Shown: positions 1 through 10,002, counted from the first letter of the stretch. The stretch is 64,000 nucleotides of DNA from Geothermobacter hydrogeniphilus (GCF_002898515.1 NZ_PPFX01000004.1:51485-115484), one strand, 5' to 3'. Notes: generated by a model not told the origin, from the sequence alone. Translations and numbers: made by a program.

Positions 1-2108
1 GATTTTTTAGTGGAGAAATAGGGTTCAAAAAGACGGGGTTTGTCTTCGGCACTGATACCCTCTCCATTGTCGGCAACGGTGAAGGTTGCCATCTGCAAAC
101 CCTGGTTGAACAGGGTTTCGATTTCGATTGTCCCCTTGCCGTGCATGGCGTCTATGGCATTGTCGAGCAGGTTGATCAGGACCCGCTTGATCTGTTCCCG
201 GTCCATGTCGAAGGTCGGCACCCGGGGATCCTGGCGGAATTGAAATTGAATCGCCTTGTGTCCTTCCTGGTAGAGAATGAGGGTGTCGCTGATGATTTTG
301 TTGAGATCATTGGGAGTCGGATTGCTGGCCGGCATACGGGCAAAACTGGAAAATTCATTGACCAGGTTTTTCAGTTCGTCAACCTGGTTGATGATCATCC
401 GGGTGCATTCATCAAAGACCGAATCATCGTCGCTGAAGCGGTCAAGGTAGCGCCTGCGAAGACGCTGGGCGGAAAGCTGGACCGGGGTCAGGGGGTTTTT
501 GATTTCGTGGGCAATACGTCGGGCGACTTCGCGCCAGGCGGCCATGCGTTGGGCCTTGAGGAGCTGGGTCAGGTTGTCGAAGACGACCACGGTTCCCATG
601 AATTCGTCCTGCTCATCGCGCAGGGTTGTGATGTTGACCAGCAGGGTCAGCCGTTGTTCCCCGATCTGGATGTTCATCTGTTTACGGATGGAATCCTTGC
701 CTGAACTGACCAGCTCCCGTAAAAAATCCTTGATGACCGGAAGGTAGGTCGGGCCGACGACCTCACGGAAGTTTTTGCCGATGATTCGTTTCGGAGCGAT
801 CTTCAGCAACCGGGTCGCCGATTTGTTGATGGTGGTGATCGCCCCCTGTTTGTTGATTGAAATGACGCCGGCGGTGACGTTGGAAAGGACGATTTCCATG
901 TAGCGGCGGCGCTGGTCAAGCTTGAGGTTGGAGGATCGCAGTTCGCGGTTGGTTTTGCGCAATGCCTGCTGATGGCTGCGCAGGTCGGCGGTCATCTTGT
1001 TGAAGGACTGAACCAGTCCGCCGACTTCATCGTCGCTGTGAGCCTCCAGGTGGACATCAAGTTTGCCGGCGGCAACCTGTCCGGTGGCTTCGGCCAACTC
1101 CTGCAGGGGCCCGGTGATGCCGCGTGCGAGGTAGAAACCGAACCAGGTGGCGAGAAAGATGATGACCAGGGCGATCAACAGCAACACGATGATATAGCCC
1201 TTCTGGATACGCGATTTGAGAAACTTGGTCCCCTTGTACTGCTCGTAGGAGGCGGAGATCTCCTTCATTTTGCTGACCAGGGAGTAGGGGACATAGTAGT
1301 TGACGACCACGGTGCCGACAATATCTTCGGGATTGAAGTTGGAATAGATCGGGACGATACCCCGAATCAGGTCGGCTTTGCCGATCGGCGTGATGCGGGT
1401 GATGCGCTGACCCTGCAGGGCTTCACGGATGGAATCCGAGTCTGGATTGGTGAACTCGACCGCTGGAATGTGGGGATTGGTGGCCCGAACCAGTTCCTCG
1501 TAGGTTGCAGAAAAAACTTCGACGATACCGAGGTTGTATTCCTTTTGTTTCTGCATGATCAGGGCTTCCAGCTGTGGCAGATTGCCCTGGTTGAGCAGTT
1601 TGTTTTCCTTGATCATTGCCGCCAGCTGGTCGGCATAGTAGAGGGCGTTGGCAGCCGAGTTGCGATAGTAGGTCTGGGCCACCTCAAGCGATTCCTGCAG
1701 GGAATTTTCGATCTGGGTGTTGAACCAGTTTTCGATGGTCGTGCTGATGAAGCCGGCCGAGACGAAATAAAGCAGCATGGTCGGCACCAGCGACAGGGTA
1801 ACAAAAGCCAGCACCAGTTTGCTGCGCAGCCGGGCTCCGGGAACACCCCGACGACGTTCGACAATCAGTTTGAAGAGATTGCGGAAAATCAGGAACAGAA
1901 AAAGGATGATCAGCAGGATATTGAGGTTGATCAGGGCCAGAACCAGGACGGTGTTGGAGAAGGAGATGTTGGAGGTGAATTGAAAAAGCTCGGTTTCGAA
2001 CCGGGAGAAAAGCACCACCAGGACAATGACAACCAGAATGAGAATCCATTCCCGGCGGCGTTTGCGGGTTTCCTGTACCGCGGGGATGTTGTCGCTGGAA
2101 CGGCTCAT
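1..2108 (-). CDS. NtrY-like membrane sensor histidine kinase (C-terminus beyond window)
   Basis: Membrane sensor kinase of the NtrY type, expected to phosphorylate an NtrC-like sigma-54 activator. The ATG at 2106-2108 opens a frame that stays open to base 1. The N-terminal ~110 residues hold two or three hydrophobic helices, followed by an extracytoplasmic loop, a further helix, HAMP and PAS regions. The H-box HEIKNPLTP places the phospho-acceptor at His534. The frame runs off the window inside the ATPase domain at YFSTKK, so the last glycine box and any partner regulator lie outside. It is the last gene of the minus-strand block and is separated from lpxC by a terminator. The ligand is unknown. 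Confidence 0.9.
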   Translation of the reverse strand, partial: MSRSSDNIPAVQETRKRRREWILILVVIVLVVLFSRFETELFQFTSNISFSNTVLVLALINLNILLIILFLFLIFRNLFKLIVERRRGVPGARLRSKLVLAFVTLSLVPTMLLYFVSAGFISTTIENWFNTQIENSLQESLEVAQTYYRNSAANALYYADQLAAMIKENKLLNQGNLPQLEALIMQKQKEYNLGIVEVFSATYEELVRATNPHIPAVEFTNPDSDSIREALQGQRITRITPIGKADLIRGIVPIYSNFNPEDIVGTVVVNYYVPYSLVSKMKEISASYEQYKGTKFLKSRIQKGYIIVLLLIALVIIFLATWFGFYLARGITGPLQELAEATGQVAAGKLDVHLEAHSDDEVGGLVQSFNKMTADLRSHQQALRKTNRELRSSNLKLDQRRRYMEIVLSNVTAGVISINKQGAITTINKSATRLLKIAPKRIIGKNFREVVGPTYLPVIKDFLRELVSSGKDSIRKQMNIQIGEQRLTLLVNITTLRDEQDEFMGTVVVFDNLTQLLKAQRMAAWREVARRIAHEIKNPLTPVQLSAQRLRRRYLDRFSDDDSVFDECTRMIINQVDELKNLVNEFSSFARMPASNPTPNDLNKIISDTLILYQEGHKAIQFQFRQDPRVPTFDMDREQIKRVLINLLDNAIDAMHGKGTIEIETLFNQGLQMATFTVADNGEGISAEDKPRLFEPYFSTKK

Positions 2109-2184
2109 GAACGTCCTGTCGGGGTAGTTGCGAAGATCTCTTAAACTTAGGACAACAGGTCGAGGTTTGGCAAGGGGAAGACGC

Positions 2185-2209
2185 AAAAAAGGCAGCTGAT
2201 GCAGCTGCC
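2185..2209 (-). terminator. Rho-independent terminator after lpxC
   Basis: A perfect 8-bp stem (GGCAGCTG / CAGCTGCC) with a 3-nt loop is followed on the minus strand by six U residues. It lies 30 nt past the lpxC stop, so lpxC and the kinase gene are probably separate transcripts. Confidence 0.85.
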
Positions 2210-2238
2210 CTGATCGGTTTGCAAAGTTGTCTTGAAGG

Positions 2239-3168
2239 TCAGGCCTTGGAGAAGGCAAGTTCCCGCTGGTAGGTCGCGGGGGCTTTCTGCAGTGCGCAGG
2301 CCAGATCGGCTTCACTGAATTCCACCAGTTGCCAATGCTCTGCGGAACTGAGAACCTTTTCAACGGCCTGGTGGTTGATGTCGTGACCGGCCTTGAAGGC
2401 CTTGATGTGGCCGAGCAGGGGGTAGCCGAGCAGGCTGAAATCGCCAACCGCGTCGAGAATCTTATGGCGGACAAACTCGTCGTTGAAACGCAGCCCTTCC
2501 TCGTTGAGAATCTTGTCTTCGCCGATGACCACGGCGTTTTCAAGTGACCCGCCCCGGGCCAGACCGTTGGCCTTGAGGTATTCAACCTCGTGCAGGAAGC
2601 CGAACGTCCTTGCCGGTGCTATGTCGCGCCGGAAAACCTCCGGGGAGAATTTGACGCTGCGGTGCTGCTGGCCGATACAGTGGTGGTCAAAAGCGATATC
2701 GTAACTGATGCGGAAAAAACGCGAGGGGATCAGCGTGACCCGTTTTTCTCCGTCGACAATGGTGATCGGTTTGCGGATCGCCAGATACTTGCGGCTGTGG
2801 GGCAGGCTGTGGATGCCCGCGGCAGCGATCATTTCCACCAGCGGAGCGGCGCTGCCGTCCATGATCGGCACTTCCGGACCGTCGATATCGATGTGCAGAT
2901 TGTCGATGCCGAAAGCGGTAATGGCAGCCATCAGGTGTTCGATGGTTGAAACACTCAGACCCTGTTTGCCGATCACCGTTGCCAGCTTGGTATCAACGAC
3001 ATTGCAGGATTTCGCTTCAATCGAAACGGTCCGTTCTCCATCGCTGCGGTGAAAGATGATCCCGGTGCCGGCATCGGCGGGACGCAGGGTCATGGTGATC
3101 GGAGTCCCGGAATGGAGGCCGATTCCGGTCATGGTGACGGGTTGAGCGATGGTTGCCTGAAAAATCAT
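2239..3168 (-). CDS. lpxC: UDP-3-O-acyl-N-acetylglucosamine deacetylase
   Basis: Zinc deacetylase that commits UDP-acyl-GlcNAc to lipid A synthesis in the cytoplasm. The 309 residues match the family length. Visible signatures are EHLMAA with zinc ligand His78, the GPEVPIMDGSA loop near 98-108, RHKILDA with ligands His235 and Asp239, and the catalytic region GHDINH near 261. The preceding 217 nt up to the UbiB-family gene can hold its own promoter. It shows that the organism makes LPS and is Gram-negative. The assignment is firm. Confidence 0.97.
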   Translation of the reverse strand: MIFQATIAQPVTMTGIGLHSGTPITMTLRPADAGTGIIFHRSDGERTVSIEAKSCNVVDTKLATVIGKQGLSVSTIEHLMAAITAFGIDNLHIDIDGPEVPIMDGSAAPLVEMIAAAGIHSLPHSRKYLAIRKPITIVDGEKRVTLIPSRFFRISYDIAFDHHCIGQQHRSVKFSPEVFRRDIAPARTFGFLHEVEYLKANGLARGGSLENAVVIGEDKILNEEGLRFNDEFVRHKILDAVGDFSLLGYPLLGHIKAFKAGHDINHQAVEKVLSSAEHWQLVEFSEADLACALQKAPATYQRELAFSKA

Positions 3169-3385
3169 GATAACTGTCGTAACTCCTCGAAAGTTCCGCC
3201 TTCACAGGCGTACGGGGGTGTACTTATAGCAAACTTCATGCCTTGTTTGAAGGTTTTTTTTCAGTCGGCGAATCGCCTGTTATTTAATGGCTTTGCAGGA
3301 TGTTCAGCGTTGTGAAGGGGGCCCGGGAGGACGATTGACTTGTGGTGACAGAACCACAGCCTGTGGCGCAGCGTCCACAATCAGG

Positions 3386-5077
3386 TCACAGACGTCCCGA
3401 CCTGAGGATGGCGATCGCCAGCCACAGCCCGAGAAAACCGGCGACCGAATAGCCCAGAAAACCGAGAGCCGGGAAGCCGAAGATCATCGGTCCCTTCTCG
3501 GTCTGCATGATCAGGGAGGAGCCGATGATCAGCGCGGCGATCAGCAGGCTGAAGGAGAGCCGGTTGCTGGCCTTGTCGAGGTCGGTGATCAGTTTTTCCA
3601 ACCCGCGATGTTCAAGATCGATTTTGAACTTGTTGCGGTTGACGCGGTTGATGAACTCCTTGATGTCACGCGGCAGGTGTCGGGCCAGGGAACCGTAGGC
3701 CTGGGCAACCCGAAGCATTTCGCGGGAGAGGTTGGTCGGGGTGAGCCGTTCCTTGACCAGTCGTTCGAGAAACGGCCGCAGGTGGGTGATCATGTTGAAA
3801 TCCGGGTCGAGCTGCCGGCCGAGTCCCTCCATGGCGACCAGGGCGCGGGCCAGCAGCATCAGGTCGGAAGGGAAGCGGATCCGGTAGTGGGTCAGGATCT
3901 CGACGAAATCGGCCAGCAGCTTGCCGACCTTGATATCCTGCAGGGGGATTTCGTAATAGTCCTCGATGAATTCCCCCAGGTCGCGATTGAGGGCCTTGAG
4001 ATTCGATTCGTCGGTCAACTCTCCGGAATAGAGCAACTGAGAGATGATCCGGTCGACATCACGCTGCAGCACTGCCAGCAGCAGGTCGACCAGCTGTTCC
4101 TTGAGGTCCTGGTTGATGCGCCCGACCATGCCGTAATCGAGCATGCAGATGGTGTCGCCGGGCAGGATGAAGATATTTCCCGGATGGGGGTCGCCGTGAA
4201 AGAAGCCGAATTCAAGCACCTGGCGCAGGAACGAATTGGCGCCGCGATCGGCAATGAGCTTGAGATCGTAGTCTTCGGCCCGGAGTCGTTCGAGATCATT
4301 GACCTTGATCCCGGAGATATACTCCATGGTCAGAACTCTTTCGCCGCAGAAATCCCAATGGACCTTCGGGACGTGAACGCTGTCGTCGCCCTCGAAATTG
4401 GCTGCGAAACGTTCAATCGTTCGCGCTTCGCGGGTGAAGTCGAGTTCACGATGAATCGTGCGGCGGAATTCCTTGACCAATCCGACCGGGTCGTAGATGT
4501 CACCGCCGGGGAGATGATGTTCGACCAGGTAGGCCAACCCCATCAGGATGTCGAGATCGGTTTCGATGACCTGGGCGATGCCGGGACGGCGGATCTTGAA
4601 GACCACCTCTTCGCCGCTGTGCAGGCGCCCGCGATGGACCTGGGCTACGCTGGCGGCCGCCACCGGTTCCGGGTCGAAGTGGGCGAAAAGTTCCGCCAGT
4701 GGATAGCCCAGTTCGCTTTCGATTTCGATGCGAATCTGCTCGGTGGGCACTGAGGGAACCTTGTCCTGCAGTTTTTTCAGTTCGTCGAGGTAATCGCCGG
4801 GAATCAGGTCGGGACGGGTTGAAAGCAGCTGGCCGAGTTTGATGAAGGTTGGTCCGAGTTCCTCAAGGGCGAGCCGCAGTCGCTGCGGTTGACCCAGGCG
4901 CTCAATGCCCTTGGGCGCCGTGCCGAGGGTGACGATTTTGCGGCCCAGCTCCAGGTAGTAGTTGATGTTGAGCTGTTCGACAAACTGGCCGAAACCGTAT
5001 TTGATGAGGATGCCGAGAATAGTCCGGTAGCGACGGATCGTCCGGATATTCCGGTTGAAGCGGGTAAATGGCAGCAT
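3386..5077 (-). CDS. ubiB: UbiB/ABC1-family atypical kinase
   Basis: ABC1/UbiB protein-kinase-like ATPase, known to support quinone (ubiquinone or menaquinone) biosynthesis at the inner membrane. The 563 residues show the family KxGQ motif ([13 protein letters not shown]) near residue 80, the alanine-rich nucleotide loop [11 protein letters not shown], the catalytic HGDPHPGN segment and LDYGMVG in place of DFG. The C-terminal ~55 residues form two hydrophobic helices, the usual membrane anchor. It begins 18 nt after the phasin-like gene, suggesting co-transcription. An anaerobe would use menaquinone, so the exact quinone substrate is inferred. Confidence 0.9.
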   Translation of the reverse strand: MLPFTRFNRNIRTIRRYRTILGILIKYGFGQFVEQLNINYYLELGRKIVTLGTAPKGIERLGQPQRLRLALEELGPTFIKLGQLLSTRPDLIPGDYLDELKKLQDKVPSVPTEQIRIEIESELGYPLAELFAHFDPEPVAAASVAQVHRGRLHSGEEVVFKIRRPGIAQVIETDLDILMGLAYLVEHHLPGGDIYDPVGLVKEFRRTIHRELDFTREARTIERFAANFEGDDSVHVPKVHWDFCGERVLTMEYISGIKVNDLERLRAEDYDLKLIADRGANSFLRQVLEFGFFHGDPHPGNIFILPGDTICMLDYGMVGRINQDLKEQLVDLLLAVLQRDVDRIISQLLYSGELTDESNLKALNRDLGEFIEDYYEIPLQDIKVGKLLADFVEILTHYRIRFPSDLMLLARALVAMEGLGRQLDPDFNMITHLRPFLERLVKERLTPTNLSREMLRVAQAYGSLARHLPRDIKEFINRVNRNKFKIDLEHRGLEKLITDLDKASNRLSFSLLIAALIIGSSLIMQTEKGPMIFGFPALGFLGYSVAGFLGLWLAIAILRSGRL

Positions 5078-5095
5078 GCTGGCGGCTGGCCGGCG

Positions 5096-5401
5096 TCAGC
5101 GCGACTGGGCGCGGAGTTTTTTTTCCAGCTGCGTCACTTTTTTGCGCAGTTTTTCAAACTCCTCGGTCGTGACGACTCCCATACGCTGACAGGCTTTGTG
5201 GACTTCCTGCTGGGCCATTTCCTGGAGTTTGTTCTGATTCTCCCTGGCGACCCCCTGCAGTCGCTGCAGCAGGTCCTTGCCCTCTTCCTCGCTGAGGTTG
5301 CAGCGTTGTTTCAATTCTTCCAGCATCTCCTCGGCTTTTTTTTGCGTCATGGAGACCGCCCCCATCGCCGTGAGAACCGTTTTTTCGATCAGTTCAAGCA
5401 T
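5096..5401 (-). CDS. Phasin-like coiled-coil protein
   Basis: Small, highly charged helical protein of 101 residues with a long coiled coil ending in a heptad-rich stretch (KLRKKVTQLEKKL). It resembles the phasin/polyhydroxyalkanoate granule-associated superfamily and small proteins that sit beside ubiB in related genomes. The ATG at 5401 is preferred over the one at 5419 because GGAGG lies 5 nt before it. It sits 18 nt upstream of the UbiB-family gene. No enzymatic motif is visible, and its role, possibly in granules or membrane scaffolding, is inferred. Confidence 0.7.
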   Translation of the reverse strand: MLELIEKTVLTAMGAVSMTQKKAEEMLEELKQRCNLSEEEGKDLLQRLQGVARENQNKLQEMAQQEVHKACQRMGVVTTEEFEKLRKKVTQLEKKLRAQSR

Positions 5402-5487
5402 ATTATCCTCCGGATCCATGAGTTATTCCAAGCACTTGAATCCTACCACAGGAGGGCGGTATGGCAACCTTAGAAACCGGCTCCGGT

Positions 5488-6438
5488 TTATTCCGCCAGT
5501 TTTCGAATGTTTGTCAGTTCAAGACGGGCCGCGGTTTCTCCGGCGGCGATGATCTCCTCGGCGCGATGAAATTCCAGCAGGTTGATCCCCGCAAGTTGCG
5601 GGCGCAGCAGCAGGTCGATATCGTCGTGTGCCAGGCGCAGGGCATTGATCTGGTTTTCCATGATGGCGACGCTTTGGGCGAAGACACGAAAGATATTGGG
5701 AGGCCGGCGGTTGCCGTTGCCTTCGCCGCGATTGACGTTGCGGCGGCCGAAAATGTCGCGCCAGAGTTTTTCCACCCGTTCGGCGTTGAGGATGCCGAGC
5801 AACGGGGTGTTGCGAACCTTCCGGTCGGTTGTGGATCGTCCGGGCAGAAAGGCTTCATGGCTGCTCTTGTCGACCTCGGGAATGGCGCAGATGCCGAGAA
5901 CCCGGGTGGCCCCGAGTTCTCGGACGATGGCGGCCGGGACCGGGTGGCAGAGTCCGCCGTCGACCAGGTAGCGATCACCGAAACAGACCGGCGGGAAGAT
6001 GCCGGGAAAGGCGATCGCCGCCCGCAGGGCACTGAGCAGGTCGCCCTGCCGCAGGACGATGCTTTCTCCGGTTTCGACATCGGTGGCGACCATCGCCAGC
6101 GGGATCTGCAGTTCGGAAAAATCCCTGACCGGCAGCAGCTCAGAGAAAAACCGGGTGATTTTTCGGCCGTCGATCAGTCCGCGGGTCGGCAGTATCGGAT
6201 CGACCAGGCGGGCGAGGCTGCGCCAGTCAATACTGCGGGCGACATCTTCCATGTCGGCAGCGGGAACACCGGCGGCGTAGAGAGCGCCGATCAGGGCGCC
6301 GATGGAGGTGCCGGCGACGGCGGTCGGACGGATGCCTTCGGCTTCCAGCACCTTGATAACGCCGATGTGGGCCAGGCCTCGGGCGGCTCCGCTGCCGAGG
6401 GCAAGTCCCAGCCGGTTTCTTGATTGCAGTCCTGGCAC
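5488..6438 (-). CDS. Patatin-like phospholipase
   Basis: Serine lipid acyl hydrolase of the patatin/RssA type. The glycine-rich oxyanion motif SGAARGLAH lies close to the N-terminus, the nucleophile elbow is GTSIG, and the catalytic-dyad Asp sits in VDGGL. About 316 residues result from the GTG at 6438. The frame is open further upstream, but that part runs antisense-like through queH in another frame and carries no patatin sequence, so the later start is chosen. The gene begins 40 nt past queH in the same direction. No signal peptide is seen, so it is probably cytoplasmic or peripheral. Confidence 0.9.
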   Translation of the reverse strand: MPGLQSRNRLGLALGSGAARGLAHIGVIKVLEAEGIRPTAVAGTSIGALIGALYAAGVPAADMEDVARSIDWRSLARLVDPILPTRGLIDGRKITRFFSELLPVRDFSELQIPLAMVATDVETGESIVLRQGDLLSALRAAIAFPGIFPPVCFGDRYLVDGGLCHPVPAAIVRELGATRVLGICAIPEVDKSSHEAFLPGRSTTDRKVRNTPLLGILNAERVEKLWRDIFGRRNVNRGEGNGNRRPPNIFRVFAQSVAIMENQINALRLAHDDIDLLLRPQLAGINLLEFHRAEEIIAAGETAARLELTNIRKLAE

Positions 6439-6478
6439 GGTATTCTGTCCCGTCGAATAGGCAGCTTTACAGGTCGGA

Positions 6479-7018
6479 TCAGTTTGTCGATGGTCGGTAA
6501 TAACGGTCTTTTTCAGAATAGATGCAGCCGCAGTACTGCTGGCGGTAGAGGCCCATGGTCTTCGACACATCGATTCCTTCCCGCCAGCCGACACGGTAGT
6601 CTTCGTAAACAAAGACCAGGCCGTACTCGGCTGCGAGGTTTTCACCGAAGTCGCGGATGGCGTCATGCTGTTGATAACGGGAGTAGAGCAGGCTGGTGGT
6701 GAAGCCGTCATAGCCCTGTTCGGCGGCCAGGCGGGCGGTGGCGCTCATCCGCGTGCGGTAGCAGTAGCCGCAGCGTGAAGCGGGGTCGGCGGCGACATTG
6801 GAGAGGAACTCTTCCAGAGCGTACTCTTCGCAGACGATCAGCGGCAGGTCAACCTGTTCGGCGTATTCGCGGGTGGTGTCGAGTCGGCGCCTGAATTCCT
6901 GGTAGGGGTGGATGTTGTGGTTGAAAAAATAGCCGGTCAGGTGGTGGTGCTGCTGGCGCAGCATTTTGACCGGATAGATGGCGCAGTTGGCGCAACAGAT
7001 ATGCAGCAGCAGATTCAT
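6479..7018 (-). CDS. queH: Epoxyqueuosine reductase QueH
   Basis: Reduces epoxyqueuosine to queuosine in the anticodon loop of tRNAs and is the non-cobalamin alternative to QueG. The 179 residues carry the family cysteine pairs: ICCANC at 8-13, the CGYCY motif in the middle and YCGCIYSE near the C-terminus. These are thought to bind an Fe-S cluster and a redox disulfide. A GGGAGA ribosome site precedes the ATG. It lies between a large unrecognised gene and the patatin gene on one strand. Confidence 0.93.
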   Translation of the reverse strand: MNLLLHICCANCAIYPVKMLRQQHHHLTGYFFNHNIHPYQEFRRRLDTTREYAEQVDLPLIVCEEYALEEFLSNVAADPASRCGYCYRTRMSATARLAAEQGYDGFTTSLLYSRYQQHDAIRDFGENLAAEYGLVFVYEDYRVGWREGIDVSKTMGLYRQQYCGCIYSEKDRYYRPSTN

Positions 7019-7046
7019 CGGATTCTCCCTGACCGTGTGATCGGTG

Positions 7047-9407
7047 TCATTCTACTTGGTTTATCTCCGGAAGGAAAGCCTTGACCCGTTCGATGTTGTC
7101 AGGTCCGGGAAGCTTCCAGCGTTTCCAGATTCGACTGACCAGGCGCCTGGCGGCTGCCGGATCTTCCTGCAGTCGGTGGGCTTCGCGGTTCAGTTCACCG
7201 CGCAGGCGCCGCAGGTCGGTCAGGTAGCGCCGCGCGATGTCGGCGGCAACCCGGGCGTCGTTCGGTAATTCCAGGGGGCCGCGATGACCGGCGGACGCTA
7301 GCAGCAGGCAGGCGGCCAGGGGGTCTGAGTCAACCTGGATCTCATGGTGCTGATCGCGTAATGCGATCTGGCCGAAAAAACGACCGCACTCATGCAACTC
7401 GCCATGCAGTTCGTAGCGGGTCAATTGAGGTCGGTAATGATCGTAGAGGTAGTGGGTGGGGAATTGCGGCAGCCCGTCCACCAGGATCCGCTCTTCAATC
7501 TCTTCGATCAGGTCGGCCGAGGACGGCCGCTCGTGGGCTGACGATCCGGTTTCCCGTTCAGGCGCTGCCGGCCAGTTGGCGTTCGCCAGTTCCGATCCGA
7601 TCCAGAGCGCGACTTCGCTGTCGAAACGGTTGTCGCCGGGCGTCATGTCGGCGGCGATATTTGCCAGTCTGCGCAACCGGTCGGGGTGGGGGTAGCAGGG
7701 CAGTCCGGCTCGCTCGGCACGGTAGCCCGCCCTGTTCAAGCTTCCGGAATCGATTCCGCACCAGGCCGCGAGGCGCAGGCCATGAGAGGATTGCCAGTAC
7801 AGTTGTTCGACCGTTGCCAGCTCTTCGGGGCAGCACTGCTCGTCGCAGAGCAGCAACTGTTCCTGGTCGACCAACTGCAACAGCGGCTCGGGCCAGTTGA
7901 GCAGCAGCCGCAGGTAGCTCAAGGGCCGCCGGCGCAGCTCCTCCCAGGGCAGCTCGCGGTTGCTTCGGTGCCCGGTGATGACGCAGTTGATGTCGTTCCG
8001 CTCCGATTTGACCATCTGCAGACAGATAAACTCCTGACGTTCCAGGTAGAGGGCCGTCAGTTGAAAATCGCTGCGGATCAGCGCCCATAGCGGTTGGCCG
8101 TCACGCCGGTCGACCCAATCGGCCGGCAGGCGGATTTCCAGTCGGGCTCCGGGGGCGGCACGTCCCAGCAGTTGCAGCAGGTCGTAGTGCCAGCGCGGGG
8201 CGGTGGCCTGCAGGGAGAACCTCCGGCTCGGCCAGGCGATGCGCAGCGCCGTGGCCAGCTGTGGGCGTTGCAGTCGTTGCGGCGGAGGTGACGGGTAGAG
8301 GGTTCCCCGCACCAGGCCGGGTTTGAAATCCGCTGGCAGAGCGGCGATTTCCGTCAGCTGTAATCGTGGTTGCGGCAGGTGGCGCAACCAGCGCAAAAGG
8401 GTACGCCGGCCGAGGGTGGCGGGCAGGCCGATTTCCGCCGCAGGGGTGCTGTCTCCGGGGATTCCGGATGGATTGATGACGAGTTCCCTGGTCTCCTCCG
8501 TGTCCGTTTCCTCCGGTTCGGTGCGGCCTGTCGGCAACGGTTCAGATCCGGTCGGCAGCCATTCGACGGCTTCAGCGAGCAGTGTCCGGTTCGACAGGCA
8601 GCCGAGCTGTTGCAGTCGTCGCCAGACATGGTGCAGTCGGGCGACAGCGGTGGCTGGCAGCGCTGGTTCCTCGGCTGTCGGCGTCAGCTGTCCGGCCAGT
8701 TCATCGGGTAACTGGTTGCAGGCGAAGCGGAGTGCCCGTTCCAGGCCGTCGGCGACAACGGTCGGCGGGAGCAGGTCGGCATGACCCACGGCGAGCAGGC
8801 GACAGAGGGTGAGCAGGACTTTGCTCCTTCCCGGGTCGCGTCCTCCGGGCCAGGAGTCTCCCGGGGATTGTTCGGAACGGCAGACCCGCAGGCTCTCATT
8901 GAGTTCTGGGGTGGTTTCGAGCAGCGCCAGGTGGAGCAGGTTGGCCAGGTAGAGAGCGGAAAGTTCCTTGTTGTCCGGGGCGTTGGCCACGGCGAAAATT
9001 TTCAGTCGTTCGAGAAGGGACTGCAGTTGCCGCTGGAACTGGCCGGCGCTGCGGACGGTCGCCGCGGAGATGGTTTCCTCCTTGACCGCGGCTCCGCTGT
9101 TCAGAGTCCAGATGCCGAGCCGGTCGCGGTCCCAGCAGGCCAAGGTTTTCAAACCCAGGGCATCGGCCAGAGTGACGCCGGTGGCGAGCGCCTGGTCGAT
9201 ATCGCCGTCCGGCAGCAGGATCAGGCCGCCCGCCATGTGACTGTCGCGGTTGATCCAGAGAACGAGATGGGGAAGGTCGCAACAGGGGGGATGGATCAGC
9301 GGCGGATTGAGCTCGACTTTGCGAAACGGAGTACGGCCGGATTCGATGACCTGACTGGTCCAGCGGCCAAGTTGAAGAAGAAAACTGTCGAGAGATTCTC
9401 TGGACAT
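7047..9407 (-). CDS. Large protein of unknown function (786 aa)
   Basis: Not recognised. It encodes 786 residues without a signal peptide or convincing membrane segment. The first ~130 residues have alternating hydrophobic strands (LPHLVLWINRD, GGLILLP, LACWDRDRLGIW), reminiscent of the nuclease-like domain in some restriction-type proteins, but no E-x-K catalytic pair is evident. A Pro/Thr/Glu-rich linker occurs near 290-330, then an Arg/Leu-rich central part. An Asp/Glu-rich segment near 630-650 precedes a helical, basic C-terminus ending KRWKLPGPDNIERVKAFLP. It ends 29 nt before queH. Codon use resembles its neighbours, so it is probably a resident lineage-specific gene. Confidence 0.85.
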   Translation of the reverse strand: MSRESLDSFLLQLGRWTSQVIESGRTPFRKVELNPPLIHPPCCDLPHLVLWINRDSHMAGGLILLPDGDIDQALATGVTLADALGLKTLACWDRDRLGIWTLNSGAAVKEETISAATVRSAGQFQRQLQSLLERLKIFAVANAPDNKELSALYLANLLHLALLETTPELNESLRVCRSEQSPGDSWPGGRDPGRSKVLLTLCRLLAVGHADLLPPTVVADGLERALRFACNQLPDELAGQLTPTAEEPALPATAVARLHHVWRRLQQLGCLSNRTLLAEAVEWLPTGSEPLPTGRTEPEETDTEETRELVINPSGIPGDSTPAAEIGLPATLGRRTLLRWLRHLPQPRLQLTEIAALPADFKPGLVRGTLYPSPPPQRLQRPQLATALRIAWPSRRFSLQATAPRWHYDLLQLLGRAAPGARLEIRLPADWVDRRDGQPLWALIRSDFQLTALYLERQEFICLQMVKSERNDINCVITGHRSNRELPWEELRRRPLSYLRLLLNWPEPLLQLVDQEQLLLCDEQCCPEELATVEQLYWQSSHGLRLAAWCGIDSGSLNRAGYRAERAGLPCYPHPDRLRRLANIAADMTPGDNRFDSEVALWIGSELANANWPAAPERETGSSAHERPSSADLIEEIEERILVDGLPQFPTHYLYDHYRPQLTRYELHGELHECGRFFGQIALRDQHHEIQVDSDPLAACLLLASAGHRGPLELPNDARVAADIARRYLTDLRRLRGELNREAHRLQEDPAAARRLVSRIWKRWKLPGPDNIERVKAFLPEINQVE

Positions 9408-9432
9408 CGATCTGCGGGAGAATGGGGGAATG

Positions 9433-9466
9433 GAAAAGCAAAAGGGCCGTCACCATGACGGCCCCG
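9433..9466 (-). terminator. Terminator after the lipoprotein gene
   Basis: A perfect 9-bp stem GGGCCGTCA / TGACGGCCC around a 3-nt loop is followed on the minus strand by TTTTGCTTTTCC. It lies about 90 nt past the lipoprotein stop and just before the 786-codon gene, and probably ends the ruv-GGDEF-lipoprotein transcript. Confidence 0.75.
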
Positions 9467-9557
9467 GGGGTCAATCAGCAGGGCTTTATTGCTTATTTTC
9501 CCCCTGCAAAAAGCTAGCACAGGGGGTGTGCTTTGCCAACAGGAAAATGCACCATTT

Positions 9558-9998
9558 TCAGCGGGTCTGTTTCTCCAGTTCAATCAGGACCCGGGTCAAC
9601 TCGTCAAGCTTGCCCTGCAGCTGCCGGTTCTGCTCTTGAGTCCGTTTCAGGTTGTTGTCGGTCGCGGTGAGTTTTTTTCGCAGGCGCCGGACCTGGAGCC
9701 GCAACGTTTCAATCTGTTGCTGCCGGTTGTGGCTTGCGGCGTTGAGTTGCAGCAGTTTGGCGGCTGTCAGGCCCCAGATCGTATGCGGTTCGCTGTCGGT
9801 CAGCCGCTGCAGAAGTTTATCGTTGCCGTTGCTGAAGGCTTCAAGCCCCTGGCGAAAAGTTCTGCGGCCGAGTTCGTCGGCATCCTCCGTGGTCGAACTT
9901 TCCGGCGAGGATGGGCGGTTCTGTTGCTGCGGGGCCGGCAGCGGGCAACCGGCGGTCAGCAACAACAGCAACAGCAGGCCGATGACAAGGCGCGGCAC
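9558..9998 (-). CDS. Small coiled-coil lipoprotein
   Basis: Predicted lipoprotein of 146 residues. A leucine-rich signal sequence ends in the lipobox LLTAGC, with the lipidated Cys at 18. A Pro/Gln/Ser-rich linker follows, and from about residue 95 there is a coiled coil with repeated Leu/Arg/Gln heptads. It starts 5 nt after the GGDEF gene and is therefore likely co-translated with it. The partner and role are unknown. The coiled coil suggests a periplasmic spacer or scaffold. Confidence 0.75.
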   Translation of the reverse strand: MPRLVIGLLLLLLLTAGCPLPAPQQQNRPSSPESSTTEDADELGRRTFRQGLEAFSNGNDKLLQRLTDSEPHTIWGLTAAKLLQLNAASHNRQQQIETLRLQVRRLRKKLTATDNNLKRTQEQNRQLQGKLDELTRVLIELEKQTR

Positions 9999-10002
9999 GG
10001 TT

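Noticed and set aside
972-2144. Plus-strand open frame of 390 codons near the window start
   Set aside because: The minus strand encodes a clear NtrY-like kinase through the same bases; the plus frame is Gln/Asp/Gly-rich without motifs.
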